A stretch of 64,000 nt of DNA. Source: JAYSYM01 sp964543475 (GTDB taxonomy: Bacteria; Bdellovibrionota; Bdellovibrionia; Bdellovibrionales; JAMPXM01). The DNA is taken from positions 744,001-808,000 of the forward strand of contig CAZIYJ010000001.1 of NCBI GenBank assembly GCA_964543475.1, given 5' to 3'. The notes below the pieces were generated by a model. It saw nothing but the letters and a program-made list of their open reading frames with translations. It searched no databases and was not told the origin of the DNA. Positions 24,775 to 34,857 of the stretch are shown here, piece after piece; the stretch's first letter is position 1; each line of letters begins with the position of its first letter. Made by a program: the position numbers and the translations under genes.

Positions 24775-26475
24775 TTAATGCAGGGAGCTTTCTTTTAAGA
24801 GCTGCTCAGCATGAGCAACGGACGTAGCAGTAATTTTCTCGCCAGAGATGAGGCGAGCAATTTCTTTTACGCGCTCTTGTTTTTTAAGCTCAAGAACTTC
24901 AGTGTTCACGGCGTTCTTGGCAGTCGCTTTGTGAATGTAGAAGTGAGCGTCACCGAATGAAGCAACTTGCGGAAGATGGGTCACGCAAATGACTTGTTGG
25001 TCCTTCGCGATAGCTTTTAGCTTACGTCCCACCTTTTCGGCTGTAGGACCGCTAACACCTGCATCGACCTCATCGAACAGATAAGTGCGTGGATGCGACG
25101 AGGCTCCAACAACTTGTTTGAGTGATAGCAAGATTCTCGAGAGTTCCCCGCCGCTTGCGAATTTTGCGAGAGGACGTGCCGTATCTTTCGATCCAACTTT
25201 TGTCATGAACTCGATTTCGCTTAAGCCGTTTGAGTTCATAGTTTCTAGTCGAGTGCATTGAACAACAAAATCAAGGCCTTTCATATTGAGGTCACGAAGT
25301 TCGTCGTTCACACCCTTAGAAAGTAGTTCCGCACCCGAATTTCTGCGCTTATGCATATCTTCGGCGATTTTCTTTAATTCTTTTTCGATCTTTTCAGTTT
25401 GGGCGCGCTTTTCAGTTAAAAGCTCATCAGAATTTTCTAAGTCATGAATTTCAGATTCAATTTTTGCAAGCGCATTAAGAATTTCGTTGGCAGTCGCCCC
25501 ATACTTTTTTTGAAGTTGGCGTAAGCTCGAAAGGCGGCTTTGCAAATCGTCGAGGCGAGTAGGATCGGCTTCAAGCGTTTTCTCGTAGTCGCGAAGTTCG
25601 TAGCTAGCTTCAGAGATCAGCGTTTTCGCCTGGCTTAATGAATCAAGGCGCGACGCTAACTCTGGATCAAACGTTTTAAGTTCGCTCGCTCTCTGAAGGA
25701 CGTAATGAAGACGACTCGTCACAGAATCATCATCTCCAAAAAGCATATTCTCGGCCTGCTCAACAAACTCAATGAGGCGAGAAGCATTTTTCAATCGCTT
25801 TGCTTCAGATTCAATTTCTTCTTCTTCGCCTGGGCGAAGATTCAAATTTTTGATTTCGTCACGTTGGTAGATCAAAAAATCTAGTCGCTGAGCGCGATTG
25901 CGAGCTTCGCGCTCAATCATTTCAATTTCTTCGCGAAGGGTTTGAAGCAATGAAAACTTAGTAGAGAATTCTGTTCGCTGCTTCCAAACGCCGGTGTACT
26001 GGTCGAGAAGATCTAAATGATAAGCACGTGATAAAAGATTTCGGTTCTCATGCTGACCAGTCATTTCGATCAGCGGCACCGCTTGTCCTGTCACTTCAAC
26101 AAGTGGAGCTACGACGTCGCGTAGGCTACTGAGTGTACTGAGGCTTCCATTTAAGTAGATTCGGCTTTTATTTTGAGTTGATACAATTCTGCGAACCACA
26201 AGTTGTTCGTCAGTAACTTCAATTCCCATTTCTTGAAGACGCGCTTGCACATCAGGACGCTTTGATAATTCAAACGATCCTTCAATCACGGCGAACTCTG
26301 AACCTCGACGAACAGATTCGGCAGCAGCTTTGTCGCCCATCAATAGGCCCAAGCTTTTGAGGAGAATCGATTTACCTGCCCCAGTTTCTCCGCTCAAGAT
26401 ATTTAAACCTGGCTGAAAATTGAGGTGAACGTTATCGATGATCGCAAAGTTTGAAACTTTGAGTTCTAAGAGCAT
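24775..26475 (-). CDS. recN: DNA repair protein RecN
   Basis: SMC-like ATPase acting early in double-strand break repair. 566 residues. The head has the Walker A motif GETGAGKSILL (about residues 29-39), followed by coiled-coil arms (about 160-360). The C-terminal head carries the ABC signature ASGGELSRILLSLK and Walker B TYLFDEVDAGVSG, then CVTHLPQVASFGD. All are diagnostic of RecN. It is the third gene of a minus-strand run M3 peptidase, nadK, recN, 20 nt after nadK, a common pairing in bacteria. Confidence 0.95.
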   Translation of the reverse strand: MLLELKVSNFAIIDNVHLNFQPGLNILSGETGAGKSILLKSLGLLMGDKAAAESVRRGSEFAVIEGSFELSKRPDVQARLQEMGIEVTDEQLVVRRIVSTQNKSRIYLNGSLSTLSSLRDVVAPLVEVTGQAVPLIEMTGQHENRNLLSRAYHLDLLDQYTGVWKQRTEFSTKFSLLQTLREEIEMIEREARNRAQRLDFLIYQRDEIKNLNLRPGEEEEIESEAKRLKNASRLIEFVEQAENMLFGDDDSVTSRLHYVLQRASELKTFDPELASRLDSLSQAKTLISEASYELRDYEKTLEADPTRLDDLQSRLSSLRQLQKKYGATANEILNALAKIESEIHDLENSDELLTEKRAQTEKIEKELKKIAEDMHKRRNSGAELLSKGVNDELRDLNMKGLDFVVQCTRLETMNSNGLSEIEFMTKVGSKDTARPLAKFASGGELSRILLSLKQVVGASSHPRTYLFDEVDAGVSGPTAEKVGRKLKAIAKDQQVICVTHLPQVASFGDAHFYIHKATAKNAVNTEVLELKKQERVKEIARLISGEKITATSVAHAEQLLKESSLH

Positions 26476-26495
26476 GATGTTTCTCCATTGCTGTT

Positions 26496-27365
26496 CTAGT
26501 CGCGTTCGCCGAAACTTAGTTTCTCGCGGAGTAGCTGGAAGTAGTTTGAATCTTTTCGTCTGATAACAAAATGATCCAATTTACTGCGTACAATCGTTAC
26601 TTCGTCTTCGGTCGTAAGCTCGCCGCAGTTCACTCCGTCTACTGTGAGGATGCCAGGCTTATCCTTGGTTAATACCTTGAAGGATAAAACTTGGTCATCA
26701 GGAAAAATCAGTGGACGGCTGGTGAGTGCGTGTGGACAAACGGGGGTACAAACAATCGCCCGAGTTTCAGGATGAAGAATTGGTCCGCCGGCTGCTAAAT
26801 TGTAAGCAGTCGAGCCAGTTGGACTTGCTACGATTAAGGCATCGGCCTTAAGTTCGCCGACCAAATGCTTTTGCGAAAAAATGGCGATGTTAATTAAATG
26901 GGTGCTTGAGCCTCGCTCCAACACAGCATCATTGAGTGCCACGTGACGGTGCCGCAGTTTCCCTCGTCGCTTAACCTGGATATCAAGCATGGCGCGAGGT
27001 CTAAATTCCATCTCGTTGTTGAGAGTTTGCTGAATTGCTTTTTTAAGGTCAGCAACGCGTGTTTCAGTTAAAAAGCCCAGTCCACCAAGATTGACTCCAA
27101 GAATCGGAGTTTGGTGATCGCCAAGCATCTGAACGGCTCGCAAATAAGTTCCATCACCACCCAGAACAATGACCCAGTCGATTGATTCGATATTCTTATC
27201 GTCAACCGAATGGGTGCCAGGAATTAATTTTTGTTTTGGGGCACTGAAAACTTTAAACTTTTGCTTCACGAGCCAGTTAGCAAGTTCTTTTGCGGTGTTA
27301 ATGGCTTCTTCGCGACCAGGACGGTACATGATCGCAATATTTTTTGGCTTAAACGTTTTCTTCAT
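26496..27365 (-). CDS. nadK: NAD kinase
   Basis: ATP/polyphosphate-dependent NAD kinase that makes NADP. 289 residues from ATG 27365; a TTG two codons upstream is less likely. Motifs are GGDGTYLRA (69-77), NLGGLGFLTE (92-101) and the NAD-binding TGSTAYNLAAGGP (184-196), followed by the SRPLIFP segment. It lies 8 nt past the stop of the M3 peptidase gene and before recN, so it is presumably in one operon. Confidence 0.94.
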   Translation of the reverse strand: MKKTFKPKNIAIMYRPGREEAINTAKELANWLVKQKFKVFSAPKQKLIPGTHSVDDKNIESIDWVIVLGGDGTYLRAVQMLGDHQTPILGVNLGGLGFLTETRVADLKKAIQQTLNNEMEFRPRAMLDIQVKRRGKLRHRHVALNDAVLERGSSTHLINIAIFSQKHLVGELKADALIVASPTGSTAYNLAAGGPILHPETRAIVCTPVCPHALTSRPLIFPDDQVLSFKVLTKDKPGILTVDGVNCGELTTEDEVTIVRSKLDHFVIRRKDSNYFQLLREKLSFGERD

Positions 27366-27373
27366 ATTCAATA

Positions 27374-29431
27374 CTAAATCAAACCGTCTCTTCGAAGTAA
27401 AGCATCTGGATCTGGCTCGCGCCCACGAAACTTTTTGTAAAGCTCCATTGGGTGGAGGGTGCCGCCTTTAGAGAGAATATTCTCTCGGAAACTGTCGGCA
27501 ACTGTGCGATCAAAGAGACCTTTTTCCTTAAACAAATCAAAAGCGTCAGCATCAAGTACTTCAGCCCATTTGTAGCTGTAATAACCAGCTGAGTATCCGC
27601 CGGCAAAGATATGGCTAAACGAGCATGAAGCATTCGTGCCAGGAAGCTTAGGCAAGATTTGGGTTCGCTTGGTCGCGTTGTTTTCGAATTCCGAAACATC
27701 CCGGATCTTACTCGGATCACCCGAGTGCCAAGCAAGATCAAGCATGGCAAATGTCACCTGCCGAATCGAGAAGTAGCCTGCTTGAAACTTTTGAGTCGCT
27801 TTGATTTTCTCAGTCAACTCGACCGGAATTTTTTCGCCAGTTTCGTAATGTGCGGCAAATAAGTCTAAGCCTTCTTTTTCGAGAGCCCAGTTTTCCATTA
27901 TCTGCGAAGGCAACTCAACAAAGTCCCAGTAAACATTTGTTCCCGATAGAGAAACATAAGTGCACTCACTGAGTAGGGCGTGTAGGGCATGGCCGAATTC
28001 GTGGAAAAGAGTTCGTACTTCGTCCATCGTGAGAAGAGACGGCTTTGTGTCAGTCGGCTTTGTGAAATTGCAAACGATGCTCACGTGAGGTCGTTCGATT
28101 TTTCCATTCCACATACCTTGTTCGCGGAACGAGGTCATCCACGCGCCATTTCGCTTGCTCTTACGCGGAAAGAAGTCAGCGTAAAACAGACCAACAAATT
28201 TTCCGGTCTGTTCGTCAACGACTTCATAAGTTCGGACTTCAGTGTGATAAGTTGGGATCCCACTGACGGTTTTAAATTTTAAACCGTAGAGGCGTCGAGC
28301 ATGTTCAAAAACTCCATCGATTACTTTTTCAAGTTTAAAGAACGGGCGAAGCTCTTCCTCATCAAAATTAAAATCGCGCATCTTTAACTTTTCAGAATAG
28401 TAAGAATAATCCCAAGGCATAAGCTCCGCTGGTTGTTGCCCGCCGCCCGAAAGCTCTTTCATAAGTTGAGCCACTTGATCAACATCGCGGCGAGCTGCCG
28501 GAAGAGACTTGTCGAGAACTCTCTCTAAGAATGCTGAAACTTTCTCAGGTGACTCAGCCATCCGCTCTTCGAGGACGAAGTCAGCGTGCGATTTGTACCC
28601 TAGCAGCAGAGCGCGCTCGTGGCGAAGTTGAGCAATCTTGATACAAAGAGAACTGTTGTCGAATTGATCTTTGTAAGCCTTCGACGAACTTGCGAACCAA
28701 AGTTTTTTACGGAGCTCACGATTGTCAGCGTAGGTCATGAATGGAATCATGCTCGGGGCTTGAAGATTAAAGACCCAGCCTTCGAGCTTAGATTCTTTTG
28801 CTATTTCAGCAGCGGCTTCAACAGCACTTTCTGGAAGCCCCGCAAGTTGCGACTTATCAGTAATATGCATTTGGTAGGCATTAGTTGCTTTTAGAAGATT
28901 GTCAGAAAACTCAGGAGAAAGTTTTGAAAGCTCTTGATCAAGTTTTCTCAGCTGTTCTTTTTTTTCATCCGGGAGAAGGGCTCCGTTTCGAACGAAGTCT
29001 TTATAAGTTTTTTCAACTAGGCGAAGCTTTTCACCTGTCAGTGATGCGCGAGCATCGTGAACGGCTTTCACTTTTGAGAAAATTTTTGGATCAAGAGTGA
29101 TGTCGCTTGAGAACTCGGCAAGCTTCGGAGAAATTTCTTTTGCGAGTGCTTGAAGATCGTCGTCTGACTCGGCACTTAGTAGATTAAAAAATACCGAACT
29201 CACGAGAGACACTTTCTCTGAGCAGGACTCCAAGACTAAAATTGAATTATCGAATGTCGCGGGTGCAGAAAGGACGCGAATTTTTTCGAGGTTCTCTTTT
29301 GCTTCTTTGATGCCGACGTCGAGAGCGGGAGTAAAATGCTCTTTCTTCAGTTGATCAAAAGGAAATGCTCCGTAGGGGAGAGTTGAGGGCTTAAGAAACG
29401 GATTCTGAGTGGGATTTGCTGTATTTGCCAT
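27374..29431 (-). CDS. M3 family oligopeptidase (oligopeptidase A / Dcp type)
   Basis: Zinc metallopeptidase of family M3, a cytoplasmic oligopeptidase that clears peptides of limited length. 685 residues from ATG 29431. The frame stays open to 29584, but the extra 51 residues are unlike the family and NPFLKPSTLPYGAFPFDQLKKEHF is the usual N-terminal start. The active site is in LFHEFGHALHALL (HExxH) with the third ligand Glu in YWDFVELPSQIMENW. FGGYSAGYYSYKWAEVLDADAF-type residues appear near the C terminus as IFAGGYSAGYYSYKWA. Length and motifs fit PrlC/Dcp; which of the two is unclear. Confidence 0.9.
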   Translation of the reverse strand: MANTANPTQNPFLKPSTLPYGAFPFDQLKKEHFTPALDVGIKEAKENLEKIRVLSAPATFDNSILVLESCSEKVSLVSSVFFNLLSAESDDDLQALAKEISPKLAEFSSDITLDPKIFSKVKAVHDARASLTGEKLRLVEKTYKDFVRNGALLPDEKKEQLRKLDQELSKLSPEFSDNLLKATNAYQMHITDKSQLAGLPESAVEAAAEIAKESKLEGWVFNLQAPSMIPFMTYADNRELRKKLWFASSSKAYKDQFDNSSLCIKIAQLRHERALLLGYKSHADFVLEERMAESPEKVSAFLERVLDKSLPAARRDVDQVAQLMKELSGGGQQPAELMPWDYSYYSEKLKMRDFNFDEEELRPFFKLEKVIDGVFEHARRLYGLKFKTVSGIPTYHTEVRTYEVVDEQTGKFVGLFYADFFPRKSKRNGAWMTSFREQGMWNGKIERPHVSIVCNFTKPTDTKPSLLTMDEVRTLFHEFGHALHALLSECTYVSLSGTNVYWDFVELPSQIMENWALEKEGLDLFAAHYETGEKIPVELTEKIKATQKFQAGYFSIRQVTFAMLDLAWHSGDPSKIRDVSEFENNATKRTQILPKLPGTNASCSFSHIFAGGYSAGYYSYKWAEVLDADAFDLFKEKGLFDRTVADSFRENILSKGGTLHPMELYKKFRGREPDPDALLRRDGLI

Positions 29432-29696
29432 CCCCAAAATATAGCTTAGATTCCCGAGCGGAGAATCCAAATAAGTGTGGAATGAACTGCCAAAAGAAAC
29501 GCGACGGTTATGGTCGCGGTGAAAAAGATATTTTGGAGGGCGATGATGCTTCGCATTGGCAGTAAAGTACGCTGGAGTTGCCAAAAAGTCCAGGTGTCGG
29601 CTCTAAAAACGAATAGGTGCTGACTAGGAAGTCGACGTTCCTGAAATTTTTGCGTAATCACAAGTTACCCAGCTAAAATAAATCTTGAGGTAACCA

Positions 29697-30158
29697 ATGA
29701 AGAGTCTTTTGGTCATATGCATTTTTTTAGCAGGAGTTGGTGCTGAGGCAGCTTCGGTAGCGTTCTCAGGTGGAACCGCCAAACCAGAAAATGTTGAACC
29801 TCTTAGCCTTCTCAATGTTCAAAAAACTGTGTTGAACGGTGCTGTAAAGGCTGAACGTCTCACGCTGAAATTTGGAGACAAAAATGGCGCACCATTAGTT
29901 GTGCCTGGCTTTTTTCATATTGCCGTTGATGATGGCGGACGCCGCTTGACTCTTGATCTTGCACAAGTGCAACAGACGTCAGTCGACAAATCAGATCTTC
30001 GTGCGATGTTGAAACAATCAGAGTTGATTCGCGATGCCGAGATCACAATGGATCCGGTCGACAAATCTACCAACATCACTTTTTTGATGAAGCGTCCGGT
30101 AGTTGCAAAAGCAACGGCTAAAGGTCATCTCGTCATTGAAATTCAGGAAGCGAAGTAA
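29697..30158 (+). CDS. Secreted AMIN-like domain protein
   Basis: A 153-residue protein with a signal peptide (residues 1-18). The mature part suggests an AMIN-like beta fold: FHIAVDDGGRRLTLDLAQVQQT, then ITFLMKRPVVAKATAKGHLVIEIQ, which is the strand pattern of AMIN domains that direct proteins to the periplasm and peptidoglycan. No catalytic domain is attached. It overlaps the next gene (barrel) by 1 nt, so the two are translated together and may work as an envelope pair. Similarity is by eye and not certain. Confidence 0.5.
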   Translation: MKSLLVICIFLAGVGAEAASVAFSGGTAKPENVEPLSLLNVQKTVLNGAVKAERLTLKFGDKNGAPLVVPGFFHIAVDDGGRRLTLDLAQVQQTSVDKSDLRAMLKQSELIRDAEITMDPVDKSTNITFLMKRPVVAKATAKGHLVIEIQEAK

Positions 30159-30913
30159 TGAAACGCATTTCGGTTATCTTGCTGATGACCGTTCTCTTTT
30201 CTGGCTCAGCGCACGCTCGCGTCTTCGATTTGCAAGCCGCAAGTTTCGGTACTTATTTTGGTGGAACGATCGGATCATCACAGCTTTCAAAGCAGCCATG
30301 GGGAGACTCAAGTGGTCTAACAACGACGACTGATTCGCCTGTGCGCCTAAATTACAGCGGTGAGTTTGGAATTCTAATGGCGATTCCGAAAATCAATTTG
30401 CGTTTCGGTATCGAGTATCTTCAGCCCCAGCGGCTGAGTGATATCAGAGGAAAAAACGCTTCAGAACAGCTGCTTTTCATATTGGATTCTAATACTCGCG
30501 CGATTATCCCTAAAGCATCAGTAGAATTTGTTGTCTCTAAGACGAACGCCTCAGCGATTATTTTTGGTGGGAGTGTCGGCTACGCGATGGTCACGATGGA
30601 GAATCAGTATGAGATGACGGCCCAGGGCAACACTGATTTGGGTGTGGGAAATTACAATGAGAAGGCGACGGGCAATGCAATAGCGGCCGAAGGATTCTTA
30701 GGGTACGAGTTCGTCTTTTCAGACAATGTCACACTATTCACAAACCTCGGTTATCGGCACCTTCTCGTCACGAAACTGAGTTATCAGAACTCTGCAGCAA
30801 CAATCGGTGGTGCCGCCACTAAAGGCTCAACAGTGACGAACCAGGACGGTTCAAATCGAAACTTGAACCTAGGTGCGGCTCAAGCTGCATTTCACTTTAG
30901 ATTCTATTTTTAA
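30158..30913 (+). CDS. Outer membrane beta-barrel protein
   Basis: A 251-residue protein with a signal peptide (cut near residue 20, AHA). The mature part has alternating amphipathic strands (for example RLNYSGEFGILMAIPKINLRFGIEYLQP and VTLFTNLGYRHLLVTKLSY) and ends AFHFRFYF, with a terminal Phe as needed for BAM insertion. It is therefore an outer membrane barrel of 8-10 strands. Specific function unknown. It is translated with the AMIN-like gene (TAATG overlap). Confidence 0.65.
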   Translation: MKRISVILLMTVLFSGSAHARVFDLQAASFGTYFGGTIGSSQLSKQPWGDSSGLTTTTDSPVRLNYSGEFGILMAIPKINLRFGIEYLQPQRLSDIRGKNASEQLLFILDSNTRAIIPKASVEFVVSKTNASAIIFGGSVGYAMVTMENQYEMTAQGNTDLGVGNYNEKATGNAIAAEGFLGYEFVFSDNVTLFTNLGYRHLLVTKLSYQNSAATIGGAATKGSTVTNQDGSNRNLNLGAAQAAFHFRFYF

Positions 30914-30923
30914 TTTCTAATTC

Positions 30924-32705
30924 TTAGTTGTAGAGAGACTCGATCAAATCTTTGTGTCGTTCTTCGACGACCTTTCGCTTGATCTTAAGTGATGGAGTTA
31001 GTTCACCTGACTCAACAGTGAATTCGCCTGGCAATATTGCGAAATTCTTTACCGACTCAAAGCTTGCCAGGTGAGAGTTGGCCTCAGCAATGGCTTTACG
31101 AACAAGGTCTTTGACCTTAGGATGCTGAACAACTCCAACCACATCTTTAGCCGCGACTCCATTTTCAGATGCGAACTTCTTGATTGATTCAGGATTCAAA
31201 GTCACAAGGGCAATCACGTACTTTTGCCGATCGCCGTATATGTGAACTTGAGAAATGTATGGGTTTACTTTTAGTAAGCCTTCAATTTTCTGTGGAGCTA
31301 TGTATTTTCCGCCGGCAGTTTTGATGAGATTCTTTTTTCGATCAGTTATTCGAAGGTAGCCCTCAGCACTGAGCTCACCCATGTCGCCCGTATGAAACCA
31401 TCCGTCAACAAGCACTTGCGCTGTCGCCTCAGGATCGTTCCAGTATTCGCGCATGACTTTTCGGCTCTGAACCAGAATCTCTCCGTCTTCAGCAATTTTA
31501 AATTTCACATCGCCAATCGCTTTACCAACTGTTCCAAAGCGATAGTCGAAGGGAGTATTCACAGCCACGGCTCCGGTCGTCTCAGAGAGGCCATAGCCCT
31601 CGAGAATTAAGATCCCGGCTGCATGAAAGAATTCGGCGAGTGGTCGACTCAGAGGAGCTCCGCCACAAACGGCGAAGCGAAGGTTTCCGCCGAGTCGTGA
31701 CGTAATTTTGTCAAAGACTAAGCGTTTAGCAAGTTGATATCGAATAGAGATATCAAGAGGGACTGGTTGTTTATCAATCTTGTGTCGACTGATTTCTTTA
31801 CCAATCTCAATTGCCCAGCTGAAGACCTTTTTCTTAATCGAACTGATCTCTGTTTGCGCAAGAATACCATTATAGATCTTTTCAAAAATTCTTGGCACCG
31901 CGATGAGAAGGGTCGGTTTAACAACAAGTAAGTTGTCTTTGATGCGATCAATATTTTCTGCATATCCCATTGTGTAGCCAATGAGAATATGACCCCAAAT
32001 CTCGATTCGCCCCAGAATGTGCGCAAATGGTAGAAAGCAAAGAGATCGATCTTTAGGTGTTACACCTAAGAGGGGAAACGAATCGGCAACTTCACTTAAG
32101 ATTGCAGCATGGGTGAGTACAACACCGCGAGGTCGGCCAGTTGTTCCAGAAGTATAAATGACCGTCGCAATATCAGTGATATCAACTTCATCTGCGTGCG
32201 AAGCTAGGAAGTCTTTTTCGGTTTTTAAAAACTTCTCACCCGATTTCTGAAACTTTTCTAAGTCATGAAGCTCGTAGGTTTTATCTGTGACCGAACGGCC
32301 TTTTTCGATGGTAATCACATTTTTTACTGCGTTAATGCCAACGATAACGTCGTTGAATTTCTTAACCAAGCCGCTGCTTTCACAGATTAAAAGTTTTGCG
32401 CCGCTATCGTTAAGTATGAATTCAACATCATCAGGTGTGCTGCTTTGATAAATTGGAACTGTGATCGCGCCTAGACACAAGATCGCTGTGTCAATGTAGG
32501 CCCACTCGACTCGGGTGTTACTTAAGATTGCAACGCGATCACCATGACGAACTCCAAGCTCGTGGAGCGCAGCTGCGATTTGTTCGACATTCTCGTAATA
32601 TTGTTCCCAAGATACTTCGATCCATTGGCCGCGACGAGCATAAGTAATTGCTGTGCGGTCTCCTCGGCTCTTAGACTGTACAAACTTGCTGCAAATCGTG
32701 TCCAT
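30924..32705 (-). CDS. Long-chain acyl-CoA synthetase (AMP-forming)
   Basis: A 593-residue ANL-superfamily acyl-CoA ligase that activates fatty acids through an acyl-AMP. Core motifs: VIYTSGTTGRPRGVVLTH (A3, near residues 187-204), GYGLSETTGAV (A5), DGWFHTGDMGEL (A7), ITDRKKNLIKTAGGKYIAP (A8) and a C-terminal KIKRK with the catalytic lysine region. It resembles FadD15-type long-chain enzymes. It follows the Ser/Thr kinase gene by 38 nt on the same strand and may share its transcript. Confidence 0.88.
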   Translation of the reverse strand: MDTICSKFVQSKSRGDRTAITYARRGQWIEVSWEQYYENVEQIAAALHELGVRHGDRVAILSNTRVEWAYIDTAILCLGAITVPIYQSSTPDDVEFILNDSGAKLLICESSGLVKKFNDVIVGINAVKNVITIEKGRSVTDKTYELHDLEKFQKSGEKFLKTEKDFLASHADEVDITDIATVIYTSGTTGRPRGVVLTHAAILSEVADSFPLLGVTPKDRSLCFLPFAHILGRIEIWGHILIGYTMGYAENIDRIKDNLLVVKPTLLIAVPRIFEKIYNGILAQTEISSIKKKVFSWAIEIGKEISRHKIDKQPVPLDISIRYQLAKRLVFDKITSRLGGNLRFAVCGGAPLSRPLAEFFHAAGILILEGYGLSETTGAVAVNTPFDYRFGTVGKAIGDVKFKIAEDGEILVQSRKVMREYWNDPEATAQVLVDGWFHTGDMGELSAEGYLRITDRKKNLIKTAGGKYIAPQKIEGLLKVNPYISQVHIYGDRQKYVIALVTLNPESIKKFASENGVAAKDVVGVVQHPKVKDLVRKAIAEANSHLASFESVKNFAILPGEFTVESGELTPSLKIKRKVVEERHKDLIESLYN

Positions 32706-32743
32706 GTACTCTTTGTTGTAATGAATTTGGATGAGTTCGTCTA

Positions 32744-34735
32744 CTATTGTCGCGAAGGATTGCGCTCGGGCTCATTATTTCGGCCGCGCATTCGAGGCAT
32801 CAACGTCACGCGCTTAACTCGGTTTTCGAGAACGCGAACAACTGTTGAATCTTCAGATTTTGTTACGGTGTCGTAAACTCTCACAATAACGTTTTGATCA
32901 GCTGCAATCGGGTAGTTTGTCACCGGTCCTGAGTCTTTAATCTTCACTCCATCAATGTAAATAGCTCCTGATCCAATTACGCTTATGTCGACGTAAGCAA
33001 GTTTAGCTCTCGTGAGCTCAACTGAGAGTTCATTTTCAGAGCTTCCGGCGGCAAATATTTTAGTCACAGGTACGTAGCCTGGCAAACGAACAGTGATTTG
33101 TACTTCTTGATTAAGAGGAACTTCGAATGATGCCGGAGTTAGATCTTTGAACGGAACTGAATCGACAGCGATCTCTGCGCCTGACGGCTGACTTTTAACC
33201 GCAATTTTTCGTGATACAGGAGCAGACGAGGCCTGCTCAGTCTGCTGCTCATTAGGAGCGAGTTGTTTTGGCATTTGAATACCAACTTGACCAGCTATTT
33301 TGTGAACATATTTTTGAAACTCGGTTGGATTTGTATGAGCAAAGTAACCAAGTGCTCCAGCCACTAATGCAATGATGTAAAACGAGCTATAGCTACGGCT
33401 TTGTTTAAACTGGATATCGTCTGTACGTGGACCGCCGTACGACCCAGAGAAAGTTGTCTCTCGAGGCTTCTCAATTTGCAATTTTGGAGAAGAATTCGAA
33501 CTGAGTCGAGAAGGTCGCTGCGCAGGTTGTGGCATCGGTGGCGGAATGCGCTTCTTCGAAGAGGGCATCGGGATATTGTCAGTGCGACCTGTATCACCAG
33601 GCTTATGTGAGAAGAATGGAGCCTCGACTTCTTCAGGGGTCGACGGAGTTAGGTCATTGGAAATTGACAGAGCTTCTGCATCAGTTTCAGTGCCACGCGT
33701 GTCGGTACTAGTAATCTCGGTTTTGAAATCAATAATTTCTGGCTCTAAACCTTTTTTGTCAGTTAAGCGCGAGTATTCGATTTGCTTTCTACGAGCATCT
33801 AGAATTTCGCTAGAGAAAAGATTCTTGATGAACAAGCTAAAATCATGTGGTGAGAAGTCTGGATATTGTCTGTTCAAAAAACGGCTAAGGTCACGATGGA
33901 AATCGGCGGCTGTTTGATAGCGCAAGTTTCTGTCTTTTGCGAGTGCCTTATTGCAAATTCTTTCAAGTTCCTGCGGAATACTTGGATTAATTTTACGAAG
34001 AGGCGGAACTTGGCATTCGCGAATCTTGCGGAGAGTTTGAGTTTCATCTTTTGCAATGAAAAGACGATCGTTAGCAAGCAGCTCCCACATTGCGATTCCC
34101 AAAGAGAAAATATCAGTGCGAAGATCGACCGGATGTCCCTCTGCTTGCTCAGGGCTCATGTAACCAAACTTACCTTTGAGTGTTCCTGCGCGAGTGACTT
34201 CGAGTTGGCTTTCTGCTTTAGCGATACCAAAATCAACAATCTTAACTTCGCCTTCGAAGCTCACCATAACGTTTTGTGGACTGATATCTCGATGAGTGAT
34301 GTTGAGTGGCTTACCTGTAGTTCCATCTAGGCAACGATGGGCATGATCAAGGCCAGCCGCAACTTCGCGAATGATGTAAAGTGCTTGTTCAATCGAAAAA
34401 GAAATTTCGCCTTTTTTCATTCGGTTAAGAACTTGGCGAAGGTTTCTTCCTTCGACGTAGTCCATCACTAAGAATGGTTGGCGCTTTTCAACTCCAAAAT
34501 CGTAGATCGCAACGATGTTGCTGTGAGAAAGGTTCACGGCAATTCGAGCTTCAAGTCGGAACATGTCGAGGAATTCTGGATTCTCAGCGAACTGCGGAAG
34601 AATTCGTTTAATCGCAATAAACTTTGAAATGTTGCTATGGCCTTCGCTCTTTGCAAGATACACCTCGGCCATACCGCCGGTGGCGATTTTCTCAAGGAGA
34701 ATGTATTTGCCAAAAGTTTCAAAGCTTTGCGACAC
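32744..34735 (-). CDS. Membrane Ser/Thr protein kinase with PEGA domain
   Basis: Hanks-type kinase, then linker, one membrane segment and a C-terminal PEGA domain. Start: GTG 34735 with GAGGA 5 nt upstream; a TTG at 34747 is possible. In this numbering the catalytic Lys is K43, the loop is H148-R-D150-ISPQN and DFG is 168-170; all essentials are kept. The glycine loop is IATGGMAEVY. A Pro/Ser-rich linker (about 340-440) precedes a membrane helix near 447-465. The PEGA repeat (KSQPSGAEIAVDSVPF ... LPGYVPVTK) is at about 515-585. The kinase is cytoplasmic with a periplasmic tail. An acyl-CoA ligase gene follows. Confidence 0.9.
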   Translation of the reverse strand: MSQSFETFGKYILLEKIATGGMAEVYLAKSEGHSNISKFIAIKRILPQFAENPEFLDMFRLEARIAVNLSHSNIVAIYDFGVEKRQPFLVMDYVEGRNLRQVLNRMKKGEISFSIEQALYIIREVAAGLDHAHRCLDGTTGKPLNITHRDISPQNVMVSFEGEVKIVDFGIAKAESQLEVTRAGTLKGKFGYMSPEQAEGHPVDLRTDIFSLGIAMWELLANDRLFIAKDETQTLRKIRECQVPPLRKINPSIPQELERICNKALAKDRNLRYQTAADFHRDLSRFLNRQYPDFSPHDFSLFIKNLFSSEILDARRKQIEYSRLTDKKGLEPEIIDFKTEITSTDTRGTETDAEALSISNDLTPSTPEEVEAPFFSHKPGDTGRTDNIPMPSSKKRIPPPMPQPAQRPSRLSSNSSPKLQIEKPRETTFSGSYGGPRTDDIQFKQSRSYSSFYIIALVAGALGYFAHTNPTEFQKYVHKIAGQVGIQMPKQLAPNEQQTEQASSAPVSRKIAVKSQPSGAEIAVDSVPFKDLTPASFEVPLNQEVQITVRLPGYVPVTKIFAAGSSENELSVELTRAKLAYVDISVIGSGAIYIDGVKIKDSGPVTNYPIAADQNVIVRVYDTVTKSEDSTVVRVLENRVKRVTLMPRMRGRNNEPERNPSRQ

Positions 34736-34857
34736 TGAATTCCTCAAACCAGATGTAGTTCTGGTTACTTCTTTTTCGGCGAAAACCCTTTGGCTCTTGA
34801 TGCTTTAGGAGATTCTTCGACGAACGTCTAGGCCAATGCGTTTTTGGCGGAGATCAT

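Noticed and set aside
24762..24779. AT-only inverted repeat between lpxH and recN as a bidirectional terminator
   Set aside because: The stem is entirely A-T, the loop is only two bases, and it overlaps the recN stop; too weak to call.
29432..29584. N-terminal extension of 51 residues on the M3 oligopeptidase
   Set aside because: Open frame only; the extra residues are His/Arg/Phe-rich and unlike the family, and a family-like start lies at ATG 29431.
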